From: Gracilariopsis chorda
Lineage: Eukaryota; Rhodophyta; Florideophyceae; Gracilariales; Gracilariaceae
Length of the DNA: 23,257 nucleotides
NCBI GenBank assembly: GCA_003194525.1
Contig: NBIV01000508.1
Coordinates: 1 to 23,257 of the forward strand
Direction: 5' to 3'
Each line of letters opens with the position of its first letter. The first letter of the stretch is position 1. The position numbers were made by a program, and so were the translations under genes. A model generated the notes under the pieces. It made no database searches. It had not been told where the DNA came from and worked only from the letters and a program-made list of their open reading frames with translations. Shown here one piece after another: positions 6,458-15,002 of this stretch.

Positions 6458-9400
6458 ATGAGGGAGAGCGATTCCTGCGCATCTGAAGGCGAACTTGGCA
6501 TTGATGAACAAGGGAATCCTGTGATGACATACCCTGGAGGGATAGTTGAGTATGAGGTTCATCCCTCACAGAATTTGCACAATAACGAGCATGATCAACG
6601 AGAACCACAGGAAAGGCGGGAAGTTGGTGATAATATCCATGTATCCCAAGATGGGCGAGAACATTTCATTCTCCGATATCCCGATGGACATATAGAAATT
6701 GTCATACCTGAGGACTACGAAGATCCTCAAGCAAATAACTCTACCGACAACAGCGAGAACGGTCAAGGTGAAGCAGCCCAGCGATCTGATACCACCGGGC
6801 CAACTGAGGATCAAATAGTTCCGAACAGCTTAGAAAACGAGCCCATTAATCACCCCATGAACGAGTCAGCAGCAAACATGCGTCGCTCTGAAGATCTACA
6901 GAGTGTGCCACGACTACGAGAAAACGATACAATGGATGATACTAGAAACCATGTTTTGCTCGTCTCATCCAACAACGATATATCAGAAACGCCTGGTGGA
7001 GTTCATAATCTTACAGAAGCAGCCTCGCAAGATCCAGATCGATTGGGAATGCTCAATGAAAAGTTACGCCATATTCGCCAACCAGGACGCTCGGCATTGC
7101 TGGATGTGATTGAAAACGCAGAGCTCGTCGCTTGGTCTTTGCATGATCTTCGACCAGTGAACGTACCAGTGATGCATGAGTTCACGTTAGAAACCGATAC
7201 ACCTATTCATTCTCGTGTACGCAGATTGCCACCAAAATACGACAGGGTTGTACAAGAGGAAATCGACAAGATGTTAGTAGCCGGTATCATCAAGCCGAGC
7301 TGTTCGCAATGGTCATTTCCAATTGTTATCGCCCTCAAAAAGGACGGAAGGCCTCGCTTCTGTATCGACTACCGAGCGTTGAACTCTGTGATGAAAGCAG
7401 ACCGTTGGCCATTACCTCACATGGATCAAGTGTTTGATGACCTTCGTGGATGCAAGTTCTTTACCACTTTGGACATGTTTTCAGGCTACTGGCAAATACG
7501 GATGGCACCCAGATGTAAGGAGATGACTACTTTCATCTGCCGTCAGGGGACCTATCAATTTGAGGTAATGCCGTTTGGATTAATGAATACACCCTCAACG
7601 TTTCAGAGAATGATGGATTCCATATTGGGAAGGATTGCGTTTGCTCGCGTATACATTGATGATGTTGTTATCTTCTCGGACACTCTCGATGACCATGTAA
7701 AACATGTCATCTACGTATTAGAAGTCATTGCAGAACATGGCCTCAAGCTGAAAATATCAAAGTGTCACTTTGCTCAGCCTCGAATAGAACTACTGGGACA
7801 TATGGTGGATTCTGACGGGATAAGTGTGGATACGAAGAAGATCCAAGTGATACGTGAGGCCGCTTTACCAACTACAACGACGGAGCTCAGAAGCTTCCTA
7901 GGACTTGCGGGATACTACAGACGCTTCATCAAGGGATTTGCTGATACGGCATCTGCCTTGCACGCAGCCACATCGGGTAAGAAGAAGCTTAAGTTTTCAG
8001 ATGATATGAAGAAAGCGTTTGAGGAGTTAAAACTCAAGCTTACATCAGCACCAGTACTGGCATTTCCGAACTTTGACTTGCCCTTTCGTGTCGAGACGGA
8101 CGCGTCGTCAGTGGCTGTCGCAGCAATCCTTGCACAGAAAAAGGAAGACGGCAAGTTTCACCCGTTTCAGTTTGCATCTCGCACCATGAATGATTCGGAA
8201 CGCCGTTATTCAGTTTGCGAAAAGGAGGCACTAGCGGTCATGTTTGCGTTAACAAAGTTTCGTATCTACCTATTGGGATCCAGGCCGTTCCAACTCGTCA
8301 CGGATCACCAAGCACTTAAGTATGCGTTTCAAAAGAAGGATATACATGGACGACTCGCCAGATGGTTAGATCGCCTTGCCGAATATGAATTTGAAATCAT
8401 CTATCGTCCCGGCTCCAAAAACCTGGCGGCTGACTTTCTTTCGCGATACGCTCACCAAACATGTGGCAGTAGTTCGAATGAAGACGACGCTGCGCTGTCT
8501 ATCGCTAACCCTCAAGACACGTCTTTCGCCGGACTAGAGCCTTATTATGCAAATATTGGTCGATACATGAGTGGAATGACAATTGAGGAACCCGATCCAA
8601 AGATCCGAGCGGCCATCAAAAGGAATTCGAAGAAGTTCGTGGCCTGGGATGGCAAACTCTACAGAAGTACAGGGTCAGGCCTGGTACTAGTTCCCGTTTT
8701 AGTTGATCGACCAGGACTCATTCGAACATTTCATGATGACATTGGGCATTGGGATATATCATCGACAAAATCATTCATGAAAGATCGCTTCTGGTGGAGC
8801 ACGATGCTAGCAGATATAACCAACTATGTGCACAGCTGCACTAGCTGTCAGCATGCGGCACCTCTTGTGAAGTATCAGACGACGCAGAGACTGCCCTTAA
8901 CCCAATTATTTCACACCTTTTCGGTGGACTTTGCCGGCCCACTACCAACCACGAGCTCGGGGAAACGGTTCCTTCTAATCGGAGTTGAACATCTCACGGG
9001 TTGGCCACTTGCAATAGCTAGTGAAACATCTACGGCAACAGTCGTACTCCAATTCGTAGAGAAGGAAATCATACAGCCTTTCGGGTACCCTAACACGATT
9101 TTTTCAGACAATGCTACAGCTTTCATGGCTAATTCAGTTCAGGAATTTATGAAGCAGAAAGGGATCACCTGGAAGTCCGTCTTGGCATACGCTCCTATGT
9201 CAAATGGACGTGCCGAGAGAATGGTTGGGACGATCAAACACAGTATAACCAAGATGATTTCCGACGGAAATTCAAAATGGGACAGTCAACTGGACAAAGT
9301 GCTCTTCGGATATCTCCGGCGTAAGCTCAGCTGCAATTACTCGCCCTTCGAGTTGTTGTATGGAGTCCGTGCACGGATGCATCCTTCGGACCCCGGGTCT

Positions 9401-10291
9401 CTCATTACAAAAGCCACCATCAGTAATCGCCTACATGAGAATTTGGTGTGTTCCACTCACCGAGCATGGCGCATAATTAAGCAACCAAGCCATCATAGTA
9501 ATCCCAGATACGCGCACAAGTTTAAGGTAGGCGATGAGGTGTTGGTTACACGAGGAAAGGCTCTGAACCGCAATGTTAAATGGCCTCCATTCAAGCCTAG
9601 GTACTATGGTCCATGCAGAATTATCCGCGCAAACCATCCACGCTACGTCTTGATTTCACCGAATCAACGATACAGCAGGAAACCAATTCATGCTAGACGT
9701 TTGAAGCTTTATCACCGCAGGCCAGAACATCTATGCCCCAACGCAGTCATGACTATCACTGAGGATGAGAATCAAGGTGAATATACCCATGTCGAACAAA
9801 ACAACACTATCAAAGTCTTGCCTCTTATGGTAGACTACAACATTTTCGACATGGACGATAGCCTTCAAGATCTCGTCGTGGCTGGGCGTCGTATATTTCT
9901 GTGGCTTGCAGACCTACAAGAATCTCCTCCCGCACGGGAGAAAATCACCTGGAAAACCATGCATCTCTGTCTGTCGCTTTACAAGCTTAATGGACCTCTG
10001 CTGGTTGAGAGTGTTCTTATGACATTACGCAGACTCGTTGGAAGAATCCACCCCCGCTTAGGACGTTCCGTTGACCCTGCATTCCTTATCTACCTGTATC
10101 ACTTCACAGTCGGTAGATATGGACACATTCCTCGTGAATACACTTATGAACAAGAAACAGCTGCTTTCATACGGCTGATGGGGAGGGGACAAGACTTTGT
10201 ACTACAATATGAACCTGACATGAATCGCATGATGATTCCATTCCCCTTCCGCTACCAGGTAATCTCGCCTGAGCTCCAGTACCAACATTGA
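6458..10291 (+). CDS. pol: Pol polyprotein: reverse transcriptase, RNase H, integrase, C-terminal extension
   Basis: Open from 6368 in the gag frame; 6458 is the first ATG, so the true N-terminus is uncertain. Residues 1-235 continue the acidic linker. Reverse transcriptase spans about 240-530, with CIDYRALN near 303 and the catalytic YIDD at 399-402. RNase H has Asp548 (DAS), Glu590 (KEAL), Asp616 (TDHQ) and Asp659 (AADFLS). Integrase has an HX4HX29CX2C zinc motif (His759, His764, Cys794, Cys797), then Asp824, Asp884 and Glu920 with exactly 35 residues between the last two (DD35E). A GPY/F-type module follows (KPRYYGPCRII, Gly1051). All catalytic residues are present, so the enzymes may be functional. 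After about 1090 come roughly 185 residues that I cannot assign; no chromodomain is evident. It copies the element RNA to DNA and inserts it. Confidence 0.95.
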   Translation: MRESDSCASEGELGIDEQGNPVMTYPGGIVEYEVHPSQNLHNNEHDQREPQERREVGDNIHVSQDGREHFILRYPDGHIEIVIPEDYEDPQANNSTDNSENGQGEAAQRSDTTGPTEDQIVPNSLENEPINHPMNESAANMRRSEDLQSVPRLRENDTMDDTRNHVLLVSSNNDISETPGGVHNLTEAASQDPDRLGMLNEKLRHIRQPGRSALLDVIENAELVAWSLHDLRPVNVPVMHEFTLETDTPIHSRVRRLPPKYDRVVQEEIDKMLVAGIIKPSCSQWSFPIVIALKKDGRPRFCIDYRALNSVMKADRWPLPHMDQVFDDLRGCKFFTTLDMFSGYWQIRMAPRCKEMTTFICRQGTYQFEVMPFGLMNTPSTFQRMMDSILGRIAFARVYIDDVVIFSDTLDDHVKHVIYVLEVIAEHGLKLKISKCHFAQPRIELLGHMVDSDGISVDTKKIQVIREAALPTTTTELRSFLGLAGYYRRFIKGFADTASALHAATSGKKKLKFSDDMKKAFEELKLKLTSAPVLAFPNFDLPFRVETDASSVAVAAILAQKKEDGKFHPFQFASRTMNDSERRYSVCEKEALAVMFALTKFRIYLLGSRPFQLVTDHQALKYAFQKKDIHGRLARWLDRLAEYEFEIIYRPGSKNLAADFLSRYAHQTCGSSSNEDDAALSIANPQDTSFAGLEPYYANIGRYMSGMTIEEPDPKIRAAIKRNSKKFVAWDGKLYRSTGSGLVLVPVLVDRPGLIRTFHDDIGHWDISSTKSFMKDRFWWSTMLADITNYVHSCTSCQHAAPLVKYQTTQRLPLTQLFHTFSVDFAGPLPTTSSGKRFLLIGVEHLTGWPLAIASETSTATVVLQFVEKEIIQPFGYPNTIFSDNATAFMANSVQEFMKQKGITWKSVLAYAPMSNGRAERMVGTIKHSITKMISDGNSKWDSQLDKVLFGYLRRKLSCNYSPFELLYGVRARMHPSDPGSLITKATISNRLHENLVCSTHRAWRIIKQPSHHSNPRYAHKFKVGDEVLVTRGKALNRNVKWPPFKPRYYGPCRIIRANHPRYVLISPNQRYSRKPIHARRLKLYHRRPEHLCPNAVMTITEDENQGEYTHVEQNNTIKVLPLMVDYNIFDMDDSLQDLVVAGRRIFLWLADLQESPPAREKITWKTMHLCLSLYKLNGPLLVESVLMTLRRLVGRIHPRLGRSVDPAFLIYLYHFTVGRYGHIPREYTYEQETAAFIRLMGRGQDFVLQYEPDMNRMMIPFPFRYQVISPELQYQH

Positions 10292-10470
10292 TGACCGGTG
10301 TTTCATACCATACTATATGAAGAAGACAACTTTTTTTGGGAATACATTCTGGTCTGCATCCTTTGATAAGTTCTTTGTCGAATCTGGCATATTCTAAAAA
10401 GCTATCTGGCTATTACGGATGAAAATCGATACCGGTGAAAGGTTTCGGTCGCCCTGGCGAAGCGACCGCT
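10292..10470 (+). other. 3' untranslated region of the element
   Basis: A short stretch between the pol stop and the polypurine tract. No ORF or env-like gene is present, so there is no third gene between pol and the 3' LTR. Confidence 0.6.
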
Positions 10471-10481
10471 GAGTGGGGGAG
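10471..10481 (+). promoter_or_regulatory. Polypurine tract
   Basis: GAGTGGGGGAG lies immediately before the TG of the 3' LTR, where the plus-strand primer for reverse transcription is expected. Confidence 0.85.
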
Positions 10482-10745
10482 TGTTAGGCATTCCCCCCCC
10501 AACTGTTGCCCTAAGTGAAAAAGACTGGGAGGGGGTGGAGTCCCTATGAGATTCGATCTCATTCTAAGGGCCAACCCCCTCTCGCCGCTTCCACCCCAGG
10601 CGCGTCCGCCTCAGCAGATGCGCGCGCTGCAACACGGTTGTTCAGCTTTTTCGTGTGGAACGCCGCCGTCCAATGCTACCTTGTAAACCGCCCCCGCCTT
10701 TCTCACTCACCTGCAGCCCAACGACAGCAAACGCTGAACTTCGTC

Positions 10746-10985
10746 ATGAGAGGAGGAAACGGAGCTAAAGCCACCACCAACCGCGAGTGCAATGCCGCAA
10801 AGAACAAGAAGGCCAAGGGCTCTCAGATCGATTCCAATCAGTCCGCCATGAACATCATTTGCAACATTTGTCGCGCCACCTTCATGTGCACTATGAAAGA
10901 AGCCTCCCTGTGCCAGCACGCTGAGAGCAAGTATCCCAAGCATCAATTCACCGACTGCTTCCCTCATCTTGCCAAGTCCAACTAG
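10746..10985 (+). CDS. ZNF706/At2g23090-like protein, 3' LTR copy
   Basis: Same 79-residue protein as in the 5' LTR, except Arg13 for Leu13. The Arg form is also in the solo LTR, so Leu13 is probably a private change of the 5' LTR. C39, C42, H58 and Tyr63 are all kept. The reading frame is open upstream as far as a GTG at 10515, but the conserved N-terminus begins at the ATG used here. Transcription could come from a U3 promoter or from read-through of the element; no TATA box is evident just upstream. Confidence 0.8.
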   Translation: MRGGNGAKATTNRECNAAKNKKAKGSQIDSNQSAMNIICNICRATFMCTMKEASLCQHAESKYPKHQFTDCFPHLAKSN

Positions 10986-11611
10986 CCGCCATATCAGCAA
11001 GCGCTATCCTCACACCCCGTATCCCAACGTCACATTACTGCGCATGTACATCTCTGTCCGCATTGCTTCGCTTGCGCTTGGAAACCTTTCAGTTCGAGTC
11101 AAAACCATTTGCCTTCGCTCCCAACCTTCGCCACCTGCCTCTCCTGCCTGGAACACCAAGGATACCCGTGGAAATGAAAAGCGCTAGGACGATTGAGAGC
11201 ACCAGGGCGGCAAAAGCATTAGTGAGGCGACCAGCCATGGAGTCGTGAACGTCGCCCACATGGAACGAGGGCAAGTTTTTGCTACCGACCCGACGTCAGC
11301 GTGAAGTGGACGTAGACGTCCGCGAACAGTGTGAGAGAAACTTCTCCGTTCTACACCTACGTAGTCTTGGTAGTCACACCAATAGGCCCGGTTCTACCAA
11401 AGCGAAGAATATACGGAGCAGACAGGAATACAGCCCAAGTTATCGATTGCCCATTTTGAAGTCTCTTTGAGCTTTTGTCATCGTGTGTAGAAACAGAAGA
11501 GACACGCTAGCTGCCACCGCGCGCGATCGCGCAGCCATGTCGTCTCACCACCGCCGCCACCATTCGCAGTACCGCATCTCTATTGCAACGTATACACGCA
11601 AGAAGAAGCAG
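10986..11611. other. U3 spacer in the 3' LTR
   Basis: By eye this is identical to 2071-2696 of the 5' LTR, including the reverse-strand hydrophobic frame (11238 down to 11089) and the GC-rich near-palindrome. No convincing gene. Confidence 0.35.
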
Positions 11612-11617
11612 TTTATT
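11612..11617 (-). terminator. Reverse-strand AATAAA, 3' LTR copy
   Basis: TTTATT on the plus strand, 30 nt past the antisense stop, as in the 5' LTR. Confidence 0.5.
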
Positions 11618-11646
11618 GACATCATAAGGAAAGATGGTAGCATATA

Positions 11647-12075
11647 TTAGTCCTCCCTCTGCAATTCTTCATCTATTGCTGTGGCCACCGCAAGCATAAC
11701 ACCCCTCACAAGGGGACGCCGACGAATCCGCGCCACGAATACCATTCCTTCGAGAATCCCTTGTATATATAAAAGGGGAAGGCGCTCCAAACGATATTGA
11801 AGGGAAGGCTGCAGCTCACCTACTTTCTGATGGCCATCCGCTAGAGCCAGGAGTAGGCCACCGAACTGGGCAACATCGTGAGATGGGTTGATGGCGCTGT
11901 CCTCAGGCATCAGACCATACTCTGCCTGAATTGAGAGCGCCTCTTCGGTGGAAGGCCCGGCCTCGGAAGCTTCGTCATCGATGAAACGATTGCGTTTACA
12001 AGGTGGTTCCGGGGACGAATCGTCGGATATCTCTCGAACAAGCCTGGTGACATTCGGACGTGGATGTTTAGGCAT
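11647..12075 (-). CDS. Antisense LTR-encoded protein, 3' LTR copy
   Basis: Encodes the same 142 residues as the 5' LTR copy; the A/G difference at 11863 (CAAACT versus CGAACT) is silent. TATATA at 12130-12135 and the downstream reverse AATAAA are kept. In the 3' LTR an antisense transcript from this gene would run toward pol, a layout similar in principle to antisense genes transcribed from retroviral 3' LTRs. Function unknown. Confidence 0.6.
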   Translation of the reverse strand: MPKHPRPNVTRLVREISDDSSPEPPCKRNRFIDDEASEAGPSTEEALSIQAEYGLMPEDSAINPSHDVAQFGGLLLALADGHQKVGELQPSLQYRLERLPLLYIQGILEGMVFVARIRRRPLVRGVMLAVATAIDEELQRED

Positions 12076-12128
12076 AGTGGGGTGGTTGGAACAATGTTGC
12101 TGGAATCATCTGGTGCGGGAACAACGTA

Positions 12129-12136
12129 CTATATAG
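12129..12136 (-). promoter_or_regulatory. TATA box of antisense gene, 3' LTR copy
   Basis: CTATATAG, about 55 bp upstream of the antisense ATG at 12075. Confidence 0.45.
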
Positions 12137-12277
12137 ACTCAAAAATACCCTAGGAGGTACAATGCCTTTCGCCAAACTGGTCCGTCATGGCGAGGAAGTG
12201 TCCCATGACCGATTGTTATGAGTTGTTACTTAAACCTAGTATGCGAAACTAGAGGGTATTAATATAGAACGATTGTC

Positions 12278-12285
12278 TATAAAAG
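12278..12285 (+). promoter_or_regulatory. LTR TATA box, 3' LTR copy
   Basis: TATAAAAG, as at 3363. From this position it could drive transcription outward into the right flank, toward the secreted-protein gene at 14271. Confidence 0.6.
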
Positions 12286-12831
12286 CCCGAGTTCGGTGGC
12301 CTCCAAGCCAACTCGGGCCAGACCACTTCTCCTCTCTTCGGCAACCCCCACCTTCTCTTAGAGCAGTCTGCTCCTCCCTGCCATCAACCACACTTTTCCC
12401 CACCTACCTTTACACGTGCTTTTACTAACACCGCCCTTGTTTGGGCTCATCATCTGTGGCATGGTGCACTTCGGCCGCATACTAGACCTAAAGTCTTGAT
12501 CGTGTGTGTTGGCCGTGGTGCTATATCAGGAGTGGTCATCAGCACTACGCTAGATCTAAGGTTTTGATCGCGTAGGTTATCCGCTGGTGCAGTCTCTTCG
12601 CTACATTGTCCCAAGCTTGTTCGCTTGTTATACAATCACTACCTAGTTCCTTTGCTACGTAATACATTGGTTATTTGACGCAGTTTGTTTCTGTTTACTA
12701 CATTGGCATTGCACGCCTGTGCTGGTACTCTCGAGCTACGATTCCATTTCTGACCTGCACTCCAGTGAACAAGGGTACAAAAAGGACTGTCATCGTCCAG
12801 TGTCGTGACAACGTGCAACATGACACTCACA

Positions 12832-12836
12832 GTATT
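12832..12836. repeat. Target-site duplication GTATT, right copy
   Basis: Identical to 1564-1568 and directly after the CA end of the 3' LTR. Confidence 0.95.
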
Positions 12837-14149
12837 CTTGGGAACCGGTTACGTATCTAGGGTTCCATACTCGCGCTCCCTAACAGTCTGATTCAGCAAA
12901 AAAAGTCATAAGAAAGCATTGGAAAGTGGAACTACCATCGGCGACACTCACTTTCAATGGGGTGTAATTGCTACAGCAGAGCAGCTCTATGTTGCCGAAA
13001 AGAATGTGAATTACTCTGACGTGCATCTTGGATCACTTACCGTAAGTCCGTCAGTCCAAAGCACTTTTGAGCTCCTGCCGGTTTCTATGACATGAGAAGC
13101 ATCTTTGCGTTTCGAGGTAGAGAACCCTTTGTAATGCTCACTCTGTACGTTTGGAGCTGACGAATCATTGGACCAGCTCCAATGACAGAATTGCTGTTGC
13201 ATGTCCATTGATGAATGCCGATGACGCGGTGTGATAGTAAAAAAATGATGACGTACGTACTGGTTTCGATCGAGTGCGCGTACGGATACGCGAATTGCAA
13301 AAGGATACACGAGGTGGCCTCCATACATGGTAACTTTCTATTGTCAAAATGAAGCTATACTCCCAAGCTTCAAAAACAGGGAAACTGATGGAACTGAGAT
13401 CCACTTGACCAGGTAGCACAAATCATTTGCCAGTTTTGTTTTATGAGATTACGTGGAGAAACCTGTACTTTGAAACTTGATAGAAGCGTCATCTCTATCC
13501 CTCTGTCTCAAAGGTCCTTCTGCTCAAAACATATTGAAACAACCTTCAGGGGCTGATTTGTAATACCAGCAAAGAAAAGCAAAAGACCACAACAAAAAGC
13601 AGACCTTTATGGTGAACATGCTCAGCGACGCATTTCAAGTATGACGTTCGCAATTCTGTAGAATGACCAGTCCGCACAGAACACATACTGTTGTACATCA
13701 GTACACGAATTCAGCCGAGAATTTTTACAAAGTAGTACTACTCCATCCGACTGCTGAAGCAGATGCAATGGTTTCACGTTCTCGCTCTCATTTCTCCGTC
13801 ATTTACATATCTTCTTTGAAAATGTAAATAGGCGGAGAGGAGAATGGGCAAAGAAATGTTATACTATTTTCGTCAAAGGAACATGGGATTACATATATGC
13901 GCTGTAACACGCAAATATGTCGTGTACTCCATCTCTTGTACTCTTGCCCAGTCAGCGTCTCACCGGTAACGACTTCTCACTCACGGGCTATGTCCTCATC
14001 GAATTGATCTGACTGCAAGAGGGTGAAGATCAAAGTTTGCAAATGACATGAAAGTACTTTGGAGGCTGATTGTCATGGCCCGAACGTTGAAGCTCCTCCT
14101 CCTCCTTGTCCTCCTCTTCGATGGACCCAACGATGTAGTTCCAAAGCAC
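12837..14149. other. Upstream region of secreted-protein gene 1, no gene
   Basis: No supported ORF. The part from about 12990 to 13340 resembles 16040-16400 in front of the paralogous gene: shared pieces include ATTACTCTGACGTGC, TAGAGAACCCTTTG and GGAGCTGACGAATC. The part around 13955-14080 resembles 16681-16800, with shared AAGATCAAA/AAAGTTTGCAAATG-type blocks. These blocks are candidates for shared regulatory sequence. Minus-strand frames here run across the repeated blocks and have no recognisable domain. Confidence 0.5.
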
Positions 14150-14157
14150 TATAAAAG
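14150..14157 (+). promoter_or_regulatory. TATA box of secreted-protein gene 1
   Basis: TATAAAAG lies exactly 121 bp upstream of the ATG. The paralogous gene has the same octamer at the same distance. Confidence 0.8.
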
Positions 14158-14270
14158 ACCCCTTCTTCGACCACTCTTTCCGTGTTCACCCTCTCCACCA
14201 TCCTCATCTGCAACACTAACCAACGCACCTCTCGCTTCTAACACGGTTCAAACCCTCAGTACCTTTCACT

Positions 14271-15002
14271 ATGAACGCATTCACTGCTATTGTTGCTATG
14301 TTCTTTGCCAGCTTGGCTGCGTCCTCTGCACTGGCCCACCCGGTCCATGGCGCCAAGCTCCCAATTTTGAAGATCGAGGAGTCTACGATCGCCGTGCCAC
14401 TCGTCCGCCAGCAAACAGAGGAGGCTGTCTTCGCCGTTAACAGTTCCCAAAGCGGATTCGCCCGCACTTCTGAAACTGGAATCACTGTGCAGCGTGGCAC
14501 CAGCGGAACACTCACCTTCTCTTTCAATGTGTTCGCTGTCGAGTCTGAGACGCTTGCTAATCTCGACCAAGAATTTGAGTCCTCTCTGACTGTCTCAGAG
14601 CGCGAGGAATATGAGAGCTTCCGATCCGAGTACAACCGGGGCTTGAACATCCCGTTCCTGAGGTGGATCGGAGTCAACCTTGGAAACTCGCAGGTCACTC
14701 GCGAAGAAATGGAGCGCAGCTTCGAACTTCGTGAAAACTACAACACCCAGTCCAGCATTGCCCAGCAGATTGTGCAGAACGTGCAACAGCAGAATATTCA
14801 GGTATCCGGATCGCTCACAGCGTTCGGAACTAGTTTCATCCCGACAACTGTGTTTGCTTTCGTTCGCATTGCTCGCGTCACGCTTCAAGACGGCAGCACG
14901 ATGACTGTTGTGTCGCAGAGCGGTAGCGATCTGGTTGCTGCTGATGCCGGTGGAAACACTGTCCCGTCTTCCGGCGGTACCATCAACACTATCCCGCTCT
15001 AA
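14271..15002 (+). CDS. Secreted protein of unknown function, paralogue 1 (243 aa)
   Basis: It starts with a clear signal peptide: a hydrophobic core at about 5-20 and a likely AxA cleavage after Ala22 (SALA-HP). The mature protein, about 221 residues, has no cysteine. It begins KLPILKIEESTIAVPLVR, has an Asn-Ser-Ser glycosylation sequon, a charged helical middle (EREEYESF, REEMERSFELRENY), a Gln-rich stretch (IVQNVQQQNIQVSGS), a probably beta-rich part (FVRIARVTLQDGSTMTVVS) and a Gly/Ser/Thr-rich tail. I recognise no family. The single exon, TATA box at 14150 and AATAAA at 15156 make a complete gene. It is paralogous to the gene at 16986. The element's 3' LTR lies 1.4 kb upstream in the same direction and could influence it. 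An extracellular or cell-wall role is only inferred from the signal peptide. Confidence 0.88.
   Translation: MNAFTAIVAMFFASLAASSALAHPVHGAKLPILKIEESTIAVPLVRQQTEEAVFAVNSSQSGFARTSETGITVQRGTSGTLTFSFNVFAVESETLANLDQEFESSLTVSEREEYESFRSEYNRGLNIPFLRWIGVNLGNSQVTREEMERSFELRENYNTQSSIAQQIVQNVQQQNIQVSGSLTAFGTSFIPTTVFAFVRIARVTLQDGSTMTVVSQSGSDLVAADAGGNTVPSSGGTINTIPL

Larger units (their letters stand above)
1569..12831 (+). mobile_element. Complete Ty3/gypsy LTR retrotransposon, 11.26 kb
   Basis: The element has TG...CA long terminal repeats (1569-3916 and 10482-12831), a matching 5-bp target duplication, a primer-binding site starting with TGG right after the 5' LTR, and a purine-rich tract right before the 3' LTR. 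The order protease, reverse transcriptase, RNase H, integrase places it in Ty3/gypsy (Metaviridae). By eye the LTRs differ at about 13 substitutions and two C-run lengths over 2.35 kb, so the insertion is young. Coding is one frame from 3905 to 10291 with one in-frame TAA at 6365. There is no chromodomain that I can recognise after integrase, but a long extra C-terminus is present. The LTRs carry two additional protein-coding units. The element lies about 1.4 kb upstream of a secreted-protein gene in the same orientation. Confidence 0.97.
10482..12831 (+). repeat. 3' LTR (2350 bp)
   Basis: Second terminal repeat of the element, with the same TG...CA ends and content as the 5' LTR. Its private differences include AACACGG, TTTTTCG, CCAATGC, CTTAAAC and GTATTAATA, where the 5' LTR and the solo LTR agree with each other. 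The solo LTR shares the 3' LTR bases near its right end (12788-12800), which is compatible with a crossover between the two LTRs. Confidence 0.96.
1..13339. repeat. Large tandem duplication, copy A (holds the full-length retrotransposon)
   Basis: The sequence from the first base of the window reappears from 18854 with only scattered small differences. It aligns up to the retrotransposon insertion site, through one LTR, and on through the right flank to about 13339, which matches the last base of the window. The period is 18853 bp. Homology reaches both window edges, so the true ends of the duplicated unit are not seen. Copy A contains the complete Ty3/gypsy element between its flanks; copy B has only a solo LTR at the same place. 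The two secreted-protein genes lie in the rest of the unit, so further copies probably exist outside the window. Confidence 0.9.

Noticed and set aside
9735..10291. Chromodomain at the integrase C-terminus
   Set aside because: The aromatic and WxxY/F-type pattern expected of chromodomains was not seen in the extension.
10292..10481. An env-like gene after pol
   Set aside because: Only 190 bases separate the pol stop from the 3' LTR and no frame of note is present.
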